DNA from: Deltaproteobacteria bacterium
GTDB lineage: Bacteria > Myxococcota_A > Polyangia > Polyangiales > JADJMO01
DNA length: 64,000 bases
Reading direction: 5' to 3'
Assembly: GCA_016182965.1 (NCBI GenBank)
Contig: JACPFM010000136.1
Span: 10,525 to 74,524, forward strand
Position 1 is the stretch's first letter; each line of letters begins with the position of its first letter. Both the position numbers and the translations under genes were made by a program. Shown piece after piece: positions 1 through 7,943 of this stretch. Below the pieces are notes generated by a model. It was not told where the DNA came from. It saw nothing but the letters and a program-made list of their open reading frames with translations, and did not search any database.

Positions 1-1
1 C

Positions 2-793
2 GCCGAGGTGATGCTCCCGCACCTCCGCGGTCGGCCCGTGATGCTCGAGCGGTGGCCCGACGGGATCGACGGCGAGAGCTGGTATCAGCAGCGCCCGCCG
101 GCCGGTACGCCCTCGTGGATCAGGATGATCAGGGTGCAGGAGAGCGAGCACCTGATCCTCGACGACGTCGACGGGCTGCGCTGGGCGGCGAACCTCGCGG
201 CGCTCACGCTGCACACGTGGTCGTCACGGGTGACCTCGAACAGGCCCGAGGCGATCGCGCTCGATCTGGCGCGTCCCGATCACCTGGTGCTCGATCTCGA
301 TCCGGGCGAGGCGCCGTGGTCCCGGGTCATCGAGGTGGCGCTCGCACTCCGTCGTCTGCTCGACGCGCTCGAGCTCCCGAGCTTCCCGAAGACCTCCGGC
401 AAGCGCGGGCTGCACGTGGTGGTGCCGTTCGCGCGCGGGGCGACGCACGAAGAGGCCGTCCGCTTCGCCGGTCATCTCGCGTCGGCGGTCGCGAAGGTGC
501 TGCCGGAGATCGCGACGGTCGAGCGTCTCATCGCAAGAAGGCGCGGGCGGCTGTACGTCGACTTCCTGCAGAACGGCTTCGGCAAGACGGTCGCCGCGCC
601 GTACACGCTCCGCGCGATCGACGGCGCGCCCGTATCGACGCCGCTTCGCTGGAGCGAGGTCGGTCCGCGCCTCGACCCGCGCGCGTTCACCCTCCGCACC
701 GTACGCGCGCGGGTCGACCAGCACGGCGATCTCTTCGCCGGCGCGGCGGGCGGCGGCCCCGACATCCGGCCGCTCCTGCTCCGGCTGCGATAA
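2..793 (+). CDS. ligD: LigD-type NHEJ polymerase domain (5' end outside window)
   Basis: This is the polymerase (archaeo-eukaryotic primase-like) domain of bacterial LigD, which fills or extends ends during Ku-dependent non-homologous end joining. Counting from the GTG at position 8, the metal-binding DLDPG motif lies at residues 96-100, the KTSGKRGLH nucleotide-binding segment at 128-136, and the third acidic residue in VDFLQN at about 185. The frame stays open to the left edge, and family members have about 25-35 residues before PHLRGRP, so the gene very probably starts upstream. The window cannot show whether a ligase or nuclease domain precedes it. The protein ends right after the polymerase domain. 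The TAA is followed two bases later by the ATG of the next gene. Confidence 0.9.
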   Translation, partial: AEVMLPHLRGRPVMLERWPDGIDGESWYQQRPPAGTPSWIRMIRVQESEHLILDDVDGLRWAANLAALTLHTWSSRVTSNRPEAIALDLARPDHLVLDLDPGEAPWSRVIEVALALRRLLDALELPSFPKTSGKRGLHVVVPFARGATHEEAVRFAGHLASAVAKVLPEIATVERLIARRRGRLYVDFLQNGFGKTVAAPYTLRAIDGAPVSTPLRWSEVGPRLDPRAFTLRTVRARVDQHGDLFAGAAGGGPDIRPLLLRLR

Positions 794-794
794 C

Positions 795-2102
795 ATGACG
801 CCGATGCCTTCGAGGTCTCTCTTCGCCCGCGCGGCGCGCGCCGGCGCCTTGCTGTCCTTCAGCCTCTTCGCGTTCTCGCTCACCCGGTGCGCCGAGAGCG
901 AGTGCAAGTACAACAGCGACTGCGCCGCCGGGCGCTGCGTCGCCGGCAAGTGCGAGCGCGAGTGCTTCGCGGCGGTCGACTGCCCGAAGGATCGGCCGGC
1001 CTGCGTCAGCGGATGGTGCGAGGCGAGCGGCGACGGCGGCGTCGACGCGCCGGCGGTCGACTCCGGCAAGCCGGACTCGACGCCGATCGACAGCGGCTCG
1101 ATCGACTCGTCGATCGGAGACTCCACCGCGCCCGACACGTACGTGCCGGCCGACACCGCGGAGCCCGACACCTTCGTGCCGGACACCGCGTCGCCCGACG
1201 TCTCGACCGGCACGAAGGGGTACCTGACGAAGTGCGCGTCGAACGACGAGTGCGCGTCCGGCGTCTGCTCGCCGAGCGCGCCGAGGTTCTGCACCAAGGC
1301 GTGCAGCAGCCACGGCGACTGCGCGCACGGGCAGATCTGCGGCGGCGGCCTCTGCCGGCTCGACGACACCGGCTACTCGGCCTGCGACACCTCCACCGCC
1401 TCGCCGTGCCTCGAGTACTGCTTCGGCACCGCGACGGCCAAGCACTGCACGCACTCGTGCAGCAGCGCGGCCGAGTGCCCCGCCGGCTACGCGTGCATGC
1501 CGGCCGGTGGCGGCAAGAAGGTCTGCGTCGACATCGAGCGGCCGTGCTCGGCGCCCGAGCAGTGTCCGAGCGCGCTCGGCTTCTGCGGCGCCGGCGGCGT
1601 CGGCTGCACGGCGAAGTGCGACACCGATGCGGACTGCCCCCTTCGCCTGGTCGGGCTTCCCGCCTACAGGTGCGAGTTCAGCGGCAGCATCAAGGTGTGC
1701 ATGCCGCCGAGCGACATCCTCGGCTCCGACCCGCTCGGCTCCACCTGCCCCTCGACCGGCGTCAACTACTGTCGCAGCGGCGCGTGCGACGACGGCACCT
1801 CGCCGCCGACGTGCGCGCAGCGATGCACGGTCCGCGGTGGTTGCGCCGGGTCCTTCGGCTGCTTCCCGCTCGAAGATCCAGGCCCGCCGAAGACGGCCCT
1901 GCTCGTTTGTTCCGCTGCCGGCTCGGCGTGGCTCGGCGATGCGTGCACGCGCGGTCGCGACTGTCGCACGGCGATCTGTCAGGCGCCCGGCTACTGCACG
2001 CGACTGTGCGTCGACAACTTGTGCCCCGACGGCATGTCGTGCGTTGCCGCACCTCTGTCGGCGACCGATGGCACGCCCATCAAGCTCTGCACGAAGTTCT
2101 GA
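795..2102 (+). CDS. Cys-rich secreted lipoprotein
   Basis: This 435-residue exported protein is of unknown function. The N-terminus has Arg residues, a hydrophobic run and SLTRC, a weak lipobox with the candidate lipidated Cys at about residue 32. An ATG three codons in (804) is an equally good start. Two small Cys-rich modules with spacings like CKYNSDCAAGRC follow, then a Ser/Asp/Pro-rich linker of about 60 residues, then roughly 300 residues packed with Cys pairs (NDECASGVC, GDCAHGQIC). These resemble the short disulfide-rich repeats common in myxobacterial surface proteins. No catalytic motif was seen. It is probably an outer-surface or periplasmic protein. The start codon lies two bases after the ligD stop, so cotranscription is possible, although no functional link is evident. 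Confidence 0.8.
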   Translation: MTPMPSRSLFARAARAGALLSFSLFAFSLTRCAESECKYNSDCAAGRCVAGKCERECFAAVDCPKDRPACVSGWCEASGDGGVDAPAVDSGKPDSTPIDSGSIDSSIGDSTAPDTYVPADTAEPDTFVPDTASPDVSTGTKGYLTKCASNDECASGVCSPSAPRFCTKACSSHGDCAHGQICGGGLCRLDDTGYSACDTSTASPCLEYCFGTATAKHCTHSCSSAAECPAGYACMPAGGGKKVCVDIERPCSAPEQCPSALGFCGAGGVGCTAKCDTDADCPLRLVGLPAYRCEFSGSIKVCMPPSDILGSDPLGSTCPSTGVNYCRSGACDDGTSPPTCAQRCTVRGGCAGSFGCFPLEDPGPPKTALLVCSAAGSAWLGDACTRGRDCRTAICQAPGYCTRLCVDNLCPDGMSCVAAPLSATDGTPIKLCTKF

Positions 2103-2168
2103 GACTCGGTACCACTTCGATACGAGAGGACGTTGGCCGTTCTCTCGTGGGCAGCTACTCTCAGCGCG

Positions 2169-4409
2169 ATGGCGATCTCGCCGCGTGCAACCGCGCCCGG
2201 CCCGGGGCGGGGGTGGACGATTGTCCGCCCGCTCGGCGCGCGCGCCGTACCCACCTCCGCCGCCCTCCAGGATTTGCCGGCGGGTGGCAACGAGCTGGTG
2301 GTGGTCCAGTCGTTCCACCTCGAGGGGGAGCGCTCCGCTGATCCGGTGCGCGACGTCCGCGCGCTCGCGAACCTGCGCAGCCCGCACGTCGCGCGTGTCA
2401 AAGAGGTCCTCGAGCGCGACGGCGAGGTCACCGTCGTCAGCCACTGGGTCGACGGCGAGAGCCTCGCCTCTCTTCGCGAGAGGGGCGTGCTGCCGCTCGC
2501 GATCGAGCTGCGCATCCTCATCGACGTGCTCACCGGGCTCGCCGCGATCCACATGGTGAAAGACGCGAAGCTCAAGCCGCTCGGCATCCTGCACGGCGAG
2601 GTCGCGCCCGCGAACGTCGTAGTGGGCCTCGACGGGGTCGCGAAGCTCGTGCAGCCCTGCGGCGTGCACGCCAGCCCGGGCGCGCAGGGCACCGATACCG
2701 TCGGGTGGAACGCGCCCGAGATCCTCCTCGCCGACGACACCTTCGATCAGCGCGTCGACGTCTACGGCGTCGGCGTCATGCTGTGGGAGGCGCTCAACGG
2801 CACGACGCTCTTTCCCGAGACGAACGCGGGGGCGATCGTCACCCGTCACCTCTCCGGCCGCATCAAGAAGCCGACCGTGCCGGCCGACGCCGCGTGGGCC
2901 GAGCCGCTCGTCGAGGTGGTGCTGAAGGCCATCTCGACCGATCCGAGCGCGCGTCACGCGACGGCCAACGATCTGGCCGCCGACATCAAGCGCATCGCCA
3001 AGAGCAACATCGCCGCGGCGGCGAAGGTCGCGGGCCTGGTCAAGGAGCGCGCCGGCGACAAGATCGCGTCGCGCCGCGTCGCGCTCGGCGCCCCGCCGCT
3101 CCCGGCCGAGAAGGTGGCGGTTCCGAAGGTGACGGCGACCAAGCTCGCGGCGCCGATGGCTCCGCGCGCGCCGATCGTGCCGTCCGCCCCCGCGGAGAAG
3201 CTGGTCGCCGAGAAGCCGACCGGCGAGAAGTCGGTCGCCGAGAAGTCGGTCGCCGAGAAGGCTGCCGCCGACAAGCCCGCCGACAAGCCCGCCGACAAGA
3301 TGGATGCGGAGAAGACCCTCGAGGTCGTCGGCCCGCTCGTCCACGTGCCCGAGCCGTCGGTGCACGATCGGACGACGACGCCGAGCCCGTTGGCGCAGGG
3401 CCAGGACATCACCGCCGACTTCTCCGACCTGTCGCTCGACAGCGAGCCGCCGCCGGCGCTCGCGCGCGCGCCGTTCCCGCCGAAGAAGCCCGCCGCCGAA
3501 GAATCGAAAGAAACAAAAGGCGCGGAGCCGGCGCCCGAGGCTTTCGTGTTCGCGGCGAGCCCGGAGACCCCCGCGGCGGAGGTCGCGCCGCTGGCGGCCG
3601 CCGCGGCTCCGGCTGCCGACGCTGCTGCGGCCGCGGCCTCGCCGTTCGCTTCGGGTCCAGCCGTCTCGCCGTTCGCTTCGGGTCCAGCCGTCTCGCCGTT
3701 CGCGACGGGTCCGGCCGCCTCGCCGTTCGCTACGGGTCCGGCCGCCTCGCCGTTCGCTACGGGTCCGGCCGCCTCGCCATTCGCGCCCGCGGCGCCCGCG
3801 TTCGGGCCCTCCAGCGGAGAACGCCCGAGCGACGGGGCGCCGATCGCGATCGCCAAGACGCCGTCGCCGGTGGCCGACGTTCCTTCCGCGCGCACCGGCT
3901 CGTCGCCTGGCGTCGTCGGCGATCTCGTGCCTGCGAGCACGCGCTCGCGCGGCAAGAACCGCGGCGTGATCTACGGCGCCGTCGGCGTCGTCGGCCTCGT
4001 GGTCGTGCTGCTGGTCTTCCGCACGTGTGCGAGCCGCCCCGATCACCTCGCCGCGCCGGCGCCGACGACCGAGGCCAAGACCGCAGAACCGCCGCGCACC
4101 ACGGAGGCTCCGATGAGCACCGGCGGCGATCCTGCCATTGCTGCCACTGCTGCCGCTGCTGCCACCACTGCCACCACTGCCACCACCGCCGCGGCGGCGA
4201 CGGCAGAGCCGACCGCCACGGCCACGGCGGCTCCGGAGCCTCCGCCGAAGGCGACGACCGTCGCGGCCGCCCCCGCGCCGCCGCCGACCGCCGCGGCGCC
4301 GCCGCCCACCGGCAAGCCCGCCGGCGTAACGCCGCCGGCCGCGCCCCCGACTACCAAACCCGCGCCAACAGGCAAACCGAAGAAGACCTACGACCCGCTG
4401 GGGATCTGA
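2169..4409 (+). CDS. Serine/threonine pseudokinase with C-terminal TM segment
   Basis: The N-terminal ~290 residues follow the protein kinase fold but lack the catalytic residues. The glycine loop and beta-3 Lys are not recognisable, the HRDxKxxN loop reads HGEVAPAN (about residues 142-149, catalytic Asp replaced by Glu), and DFG is replaced by QPCG. The APE motif (NAPEIL) and the helix-F region (DVYGVGVMLWE) are kept. A long Ala/Pro/Glu-rich linker follows with five 27-bp repeats, then one transmembrane helix (about 599-617) and an Ala/Thr/Pro tail. The family position suggests a membrane-anchored scaffold or receptor, not an active kinase. The ATG at 2169 was preferred; an in-frame TTG at 2133 has AGAGGA just before it but too close. 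The stop overlaps the next ATG (TGATG). Confidence 0.8.
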   Translation: MAISPRATAPGPGRGWTIVRPLGARAVPTSAALQDLPAGGNELVVVQSFHLEGERSADPVRDVRALANLRSPHVARVKEVLERDGEVTVVSHWVDGESLASLRERGVLPLAIELRILIDVLTGLAAIHMVKDAKLKPLGILHGEVAPANVVVGLDGVAKLVQPCGVHASPGAQGTDTVGWNAPEILLADDTFDQRVDVYGVGVMLWEALNGTTLFPETNAGAIVTRHLSGRIKKPTVPADAAWAEPLVEVVLKAISTDPSARHATANDLAADIKRIAKSNIAAAAKVAGLVKERAGDKIASRRVALGAPPLPAEKVAVPKVTATKLAAPMAPRAPIVPSAPAEKLVAEKPTGEKSVAEKSVAEKAAADKPADKPADKMDAEKTLEVVGPLVHVPEPSVHDRTTTPSPLAQGQDITADFSDLSLDSEPPPALARAPFPPKKPAAEESKETKGAEPAPEAFVFAASPETPAAEVAPLAAAAAPAADAAAAAASPFASGPAVSPFASGPAVSPFATGPAASPFATGPAASPFATGPAASPFAPAAPAFGPSSGERPSDGAPIAIAKTPSPVADVPSARTGSSPGVVGDLVPASTRSRGKNRGVIYGAVGVVGLVVVLLVFRTCASRPDHLAAPAPTTEAKTAEPPRTTEAPMSTGGDPAIAATAAAAATTATTATTAAAATAEPTATATAAPEPPPKATTVAAAPAPPPTAAAPPPTGKPAGVTPPAAPPTTKPAPTGKPKKTYDPLGI
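3636..3785 (+). repeat. 27-bp in-frame tandem repeat
   Basis: Five near-identical 27-bp units plus a partial sixth encode the nine-residue unit SPFATGPAA or SPFASGPAV in the pseudokinase linker. The last full units differ by only a base or two, which suggests recent slippage or expansion. The unit length keeps the reading frame whatever the copy number. Confidence 0.9.
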
Positions 4410-5446
4410 TGCGCACGTCGCGAAACCTTCGCCTGCCGTCGTCCGCCGTCGCCCTTTTCGCTGCCCTGCACCTCGCGTTGGTCCCCGCGCTCGCCAGCGC
4501 CGGCGGGGTCAGTCCGGGCAGCGCCTCGCCCGTGCAGCGTGAGCAGGCCCAGGCGAAGTTCGCCAAGGGCAAGGATCTCTTCGGGCAGAAGAAGTACCTC
4601 GAAGCGCTCGCCGAGTTCCGCGGGTCGCTCGACATCGTGTCCAGCCCGAACACGCGCCTCTACGTGGCGCGCGCGCTGCGCGAGATGGGCAAGACGGTGG
4701 AGGCGTACGTGGAGTTCGGGCGCTGCGAGATCGAGGCGAAGGAGCTCGCGCCGCAGGATCCGCGCTACACGAAGACCGCCGAGGCCGCGGCCGCCGAGCG
4801 CAAGGAGCTCGAGCCGAAGCTCGCGTTCGTCACCGTCGCCATCAACGGCGCGACCGACGCGACCACCCTGAAGATCGCCGGCGAAGAGGTGAAGAAGGCC
4901 GGGTGGAACGAGCCTGCGCCGATCGTCCCGGGCAGCGCCGAGATCGTCGTCGAGACGCCCGGCAAGCCGACCGTCAAGCGCATGGTCACGCTGGGCGCCG
5001 GCGAGAAGACCGAGGTGAAGGTCGACGCGTCGACCGGCGAGGCGGTCGGCGGTACGCCGGTCGAGGCCGCGCCGCCGCCGCCGCCGCCAGCACCGGAGAA
5101 GCCGGCCGACACGGGCGGCGGCGACTACCGCACGTACGCGTACGTGGCCGGAGGCGTCGGCGCCGCGGGGCTCCTCACGTTCGGCATCTTCGGCGCGATG
5201 GCCGCGAGCAAGTACTCGAGCCTCAAGGACGACTGCGGCGCCGGTCCCTGCCCCGAGGCGAAGCGCAGCGACGTCGAGGCAGGGCAGACGCGGCAGACCA
5301 TCGCGAACATCGGGCTCGTCATCGGCATCATCGGCGTGGGCGCCGGCGTCACGTTGTTCGTCCTCTCGAAGCCGAGCAAGCCGAGCGAGGGGACCACGCA
5401 GGCGGTGGTCGGCCCGTCGTACGTCGGGTTGCAGGGCTCCTTCTGA
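4409..5446 (+). CDS. Exported TPR-like protein with two TM helices
   Basis: This 345-residue protein has a cleavable-looking signal peptide (hydrophobic core, ALASA at about residue 31). A tetratricopeptide-like segment follows (AKFAKGKDLFGQKKYLEALAEF and the helices after it, about 41-120), then a beta-rich middle region that looks like a PEGA-type domain (IVVETPGKPTVKRMV). After a Pro-rich stretch come two C-terminal hydrophobic helices (about 244-265 and 297-320) flanking a Cys-containing loop. This architecture is common beside kinases in Polyangiales, but no function is known. Start and stop overlap the neighbours as TGATG on both sides, so translation of the three-gene operon is probably coupled. 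The protein may be the surface or periplasmic partner of the upstream pseudokinase. Confidence 0.75.
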   Translation: MRTSRNLRLPSSAVALFAALHLALVPALASAGGVSPGSASPVQREQAQAKFAKGKDLFGQKKYLEALAEFRGSLDIVSSPNTRLYVARALREMGKTVEAYVEFGRCEIEAKELAPQDPRYTKTAEAAAAERKELEPKLAFVTVAINGATDATTLKIAGEEVKKAGWNEPAPIVPGSAEIVVETPGKPTVKRMVTLGAGEKTEVKVDASTGEAVGGTPVEAAPPPPPPAPEKPADTGGGDYRTYAYVAGGVGAAGLLTFGIFGAMAASKYSSLKDDCGAGPCPEAKRSDVEAGQTRQTIANIGLVIGIIGVGAGVTLFVLSKPSKPSEGTTQAVVGPSYVGLQGSF

Positions 5447-5808
5447 TGCGCGGGTGGGGGGTGGTCGCGGCCGTCCTCTGCGTCGGCTGCACGTACGATT
5501 TCGATTCGTTCATGCCCGGTGCGGTCGACGCCGCGGTCTCGGCCGACGGGTCGAGCGACGCGCCGGTCGACTCCGGGTGCACGCCGACCGACGCGCAGAG
5601 CCCCTGCTTCGCCGCGGCGACCGCGTGCGCCGCCTCGTGCCGCTCCAAGCGCGCCACCTGCGAGGCCGCGTGCACGAAGCCGGGGTGCACCAAGGGCTGC
5701 GCGAACGAAGAGGCGGGGTGTCGGACCGCGTGCGCCAACGAGTGCTCCTCGTGCTCCACCGCCGCGGGGTGTGCGGCGCCGGCGCAGTGCTGGTCTTCGC
5801 TGGGGTGA
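5446..5808 (+). CDS. Small Cys-rich lipoprotein
   Basis: This 120-residue protein has a short signal peptide ending in the lipobox LCVGC, so lipidation at Cys15 is predicted. A short Asp/Ser linker (SADGSSDAPVDSG) leads to a domain with about 14 Cys, arranged as CAASCRSKRATCEAAC and CTKGCANEEAGC, which looks like a helical disulfide hairpin module. It is the last gene of the pseudokinase-TPR-lipoprotein operon and its ATG overlaps the preceding stop. No family assignment was possible. The likely role is an extracytoplasmic component of the same assembly. Confidence 0.75.
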   Translation: MRGWGVVAAVLCVGCTYDFDSFMPGAVDAAVSADGSSDAPVDSGCTPTDAQSPCFAAATACAASCRSKRATCEAACTKPGCTKGCANEEAGCRTACANECSSCSTAAGCAAPAQCWSSLG

Positions 5809-5830
5809 GCGCAGCCGCCGCCGACCTTCA

Positions 5831-6769
5831 CTAAGGCCTGCTCCGCCGGCGCGCATGCCGTCGCGCCATCCGCCCGAGGAGCGCCGCGAGCATCAGCACC
5901 GCGGAGGTTCCGCCCGCCGCGCCGCGCGCCGCGCTGCACGCGTGGTCGCCGTACGCACACCCGGGCTCGTCGGCCGGCGGCACGGGCTCCTCCGGCGGCG
6001 CGGGCGTCGCTGCGCCGTTGCACACGCGCGCCTCCGGCGGCGTGCATGCGACGGTGCGTGTCGGTGGCGCCGCCGCGCAGAGGCCGCACACGTCGTCGGC
6101 GGCGAGGTCGCGCATCGACGTGTCGCCCGGATCGTAGCGGGGTCGCATCGTGGCCTGCCCATTGGCCGACTGCGTGTGCGCGAGGCCGAGGAAGTGCCCG
6201 GCCTCGTGCGTGATCACCGAGTGCAGATCGTAGGCGTCGGGCCGCGCCGCGCCGACTGAGAGCTTCAGCGTCTCCGGATCGCTGTTGATCTCGATGTCGC
6301 CGTCGAGGATCTCGCCGTCGGCGACGCGGTAGCTCAGCGTCGTCAGCGCGATCATGCTCGGATCATGGCCCCAGTCACGATCGCGGAACGTCAGTACGTT
6401 GGTGTTGAGGCCCTCCCGCTCGTACCCCGCCTCGCAGGCCGTCGGCCCGGCCTCGCGGGCCACGATCGACGGCGTGGTCTCGCGCGTGCTGGGGCAGGCG
6501 GCGCCCGCCGGCGGACAGCGCACCGCCTCCCAGACGGACAGCGACGCGGCGAGCACCTCGCGCGCGGTCGTGAGCCCGACCTGCGAGCTCGCCGTGCGAT
6601 GGACGTACATGTCCACGCAGCGGGTGTTCCAGAACAGCGGCAGCCCCTCGGCGTCGCAGGGCTTCTCCTCGCTCGGCACGAAGTCCGCCTTCGTGGTCGA
6701 CAGGCAGTACGCGCTCGCCGTCCTCGGCAGGCACGACAACGCGAGAACGAAGAAGAGCTGCACGCGCAT
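5831..6769 (-). CDS. Matrixin-like secreted metalloprotease with MYXO-CTERM-like tail
   Basis: This is a predicted exported zinc endopeptidase of 312 residues. It has a signal peptide (FFVLALSCLPRTASA), a Cys-containing propeptide-like region, and the extended zinc motif HEAGHFLGLAH (HExxHxxGxxH) followed by the methionine-turn-like TMRP. This is typical of the matrixin/M10 clan. The C-terminus has GCAYGDHAC, a hydrophobic helix (GTSAVLMLAALLG) and an Arg cluster, matching the MYXO-CTERM type of surface-sorting signal. The active-site Glu and three His are all present, so it is probably active. It is convergent with the preceding operon (22 bp apart). The substrate is unknown. Confidence 0.85.
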   Translation of the reverse strand: MRVQLFFVLALSCLPRTASAYCLSTTKADFVPSEEKPCDAEGLPLFWNTRCVDMYVHRTASSQVGLTTAREVLAASLSVWEAVRCPPAGAACPSTRETTPSIVAREAGPTACEAGYEREGLNTNVLTFRDRDWGHDPSMIALTTLSYRVADGEILDGDIEINSDPETLKLSVGAARPDAYDLHSVITHEAGHFLGLAHTQSANGQATMRPRYDPGDTSMRDLAADDVCGLCAAAPPTRTVACTPPEARVCNGAATPAPPEEPVPPADEPGCAYGDHACSAARGAAGGTSAVLMLAALLGRMARRHARRRSRP

Positions 6770-6982
6770 CGAGCGTTGGACGCTCGCGCGGGGCGGGCGT
6801 GACGGGCGATCACCGGCGGTGACGAGGCGACGCGCGACGCGACATCACCACCAGGAGCCCCATCGCGAGCAGGAGCGCGGCGAGCCCGCCCGCCCTCCGG
6901 GTCTTCGTCGGTCGCCTTCACCTTCGCGTGACGAGATCGGTGCAGCGCTCGCGGAGCAGGTCCGCGCGCCGGTTGCGTGCGA

Positions 6983-7930
6983 TCAGCCGGTCTGGTCGCG
7001 CGAGCCCCGCGACCGCCGCTTTCCGCCCGGACCGGTGAACCGATCGAGGTCGATGTCGCGGTAGGACAGCTCGTCCTCGATCGGCTCGAGGTGCGTGAAG
7101 ACGGTGGCCCTGCCGAGCGCGTGGCGGATCTTCGACTCGATCTCCTCGCAGAGATCGTGACCGCGTTGGACCGACCAGTCGCCGGGGACCAGGACGTGCA
7201 GCGTGACGAAGATGCGCGCGCCGGCCTGTCGGGTCCCGAGCGCGTGCCAGTGCACGCCGGCCTCCTGGTACTCGGCGAGCAGCGCCTCGACCCGCTCGAT
7301 CTGCTCCTTGGGGATCGCCGTGTCGAGCAAGCCCTGCAGCGACTGCATGACCAGCATCACGCCGTTGCGGATGATCCAGAGGCCGACCGCGATGGCGACC
7401 ACCGGGTCGAGCCGGTTCCAGCCGGTCATCGCCACGGCGCCGACGCCGATCAGCACGCCGACCGTGGTCACCACGTCGGTGAGCAGGTGGTGCGCGTCGG
7501 CCTCGAGGGTGATCGAGTGATGCCGCCGGCCGGCGCGGAGCAGCACGACGGCGACCGCGAGGTTGATCAGCGCGGCGACGACCGAGATGGCGAGGCCGAC
7601 GCCGAGGCGCTCCAGCGGACGCGCGTGGAGCAGGCGCTGGACCGCGGCGAACAGGATGCCGAGCGCCGCGACGATGATCAGCACGCCCTCGGTCGCGCTC
7701 GAGAAGTACTCCGCCTTGCCGTGCCCGTAGGCGTGATCCTCGTCGGCCGGGCGCGCGGCCACCGTCAGCGCGATGAGGGCGACGATCGCGGCCACCAGGT
7801 TGACCAGGCTCTCGAGCGCGTCGGAGAGCAGCCCGACCGACTGGGTCAGGCCCCAGGCGACGAGCTTCAGCGCGATCGTCGCGAGCGCGGCGGCGATCGA
7901 GAGCCAGGCGAAGCGGGTCGGCGCCGTCAC
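6983..7930 (-). CDS. Cation diffusion facilitator (CDF) family transporter
   Basis: This 315-residue membrane protein has six predicted transmembrane helices followed by a cytoplasmic ferredoxin-like C-terminal domain, the usual CDF layout for proton-coupled export of Zn2+, Fe2+, Mn2+ or similar. The TM2 metal site reads DALESLVN, so the first two ligands of the YiiP-type site (Asp-Asp) appear as Glu and Asn. The TM5 pair is conserved (HHLLTD). The metal therefore cannot be guessed safely. The His-rich loop DEDHAYGHGKAEYF between TM2 and TM3 is typical. The start is 13 bp from the stop of pruA, so the two may share a transcript. Between 6770 and 6982 no convincing gene was found. Confidence 0.9.
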   Translation of the reverse strand: MTAPTRFAWLSIAAALATIALKLVAWGLTQSVGLLSDALESLVNLVAAIVALIALTVAARPADEDHAYGHGKAEYFSSATEGVLIIVAALGILFAAVQRLLHARPLERLGVGLAISVVAALINLAVAVVLLRAGRRHHSITLEADAHHLLTDVVTTVGVLIGVGAVAMTGWNRLDPVVAIAVGLWIIRNGVMLVMQSLQGLLDTAIPKEQIERVEALLAEYQEAGVHWHALGTRQAGARIFVTLHVLVPGDWSVQRGHDLCEEIESKIRHALGRATVFTHLEPIEDELSYRDIDLDRFTGPGGKRRSRGSRDQTG

Positions 7931-7943
7931 GCGGAGCGACCGA

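Noticed and set aside
687..4046. Very long open frame on the minus strand opposite the lipoprotein and pseudokinase genes
   Set aside because: It is Arg-rich and repetitive, with no domain, and lies opposite clear coding genes. It arises from high third-position GC.
6810..6921. Minus-strand segment TRRAGGLAALLLAMGLLVVM, a possible small one-helix protein
   Set aside because: No start codon lies in frame between an upstream stop and the helix unless a base is added. It could be a gene fragment, but the evidence is too thin.
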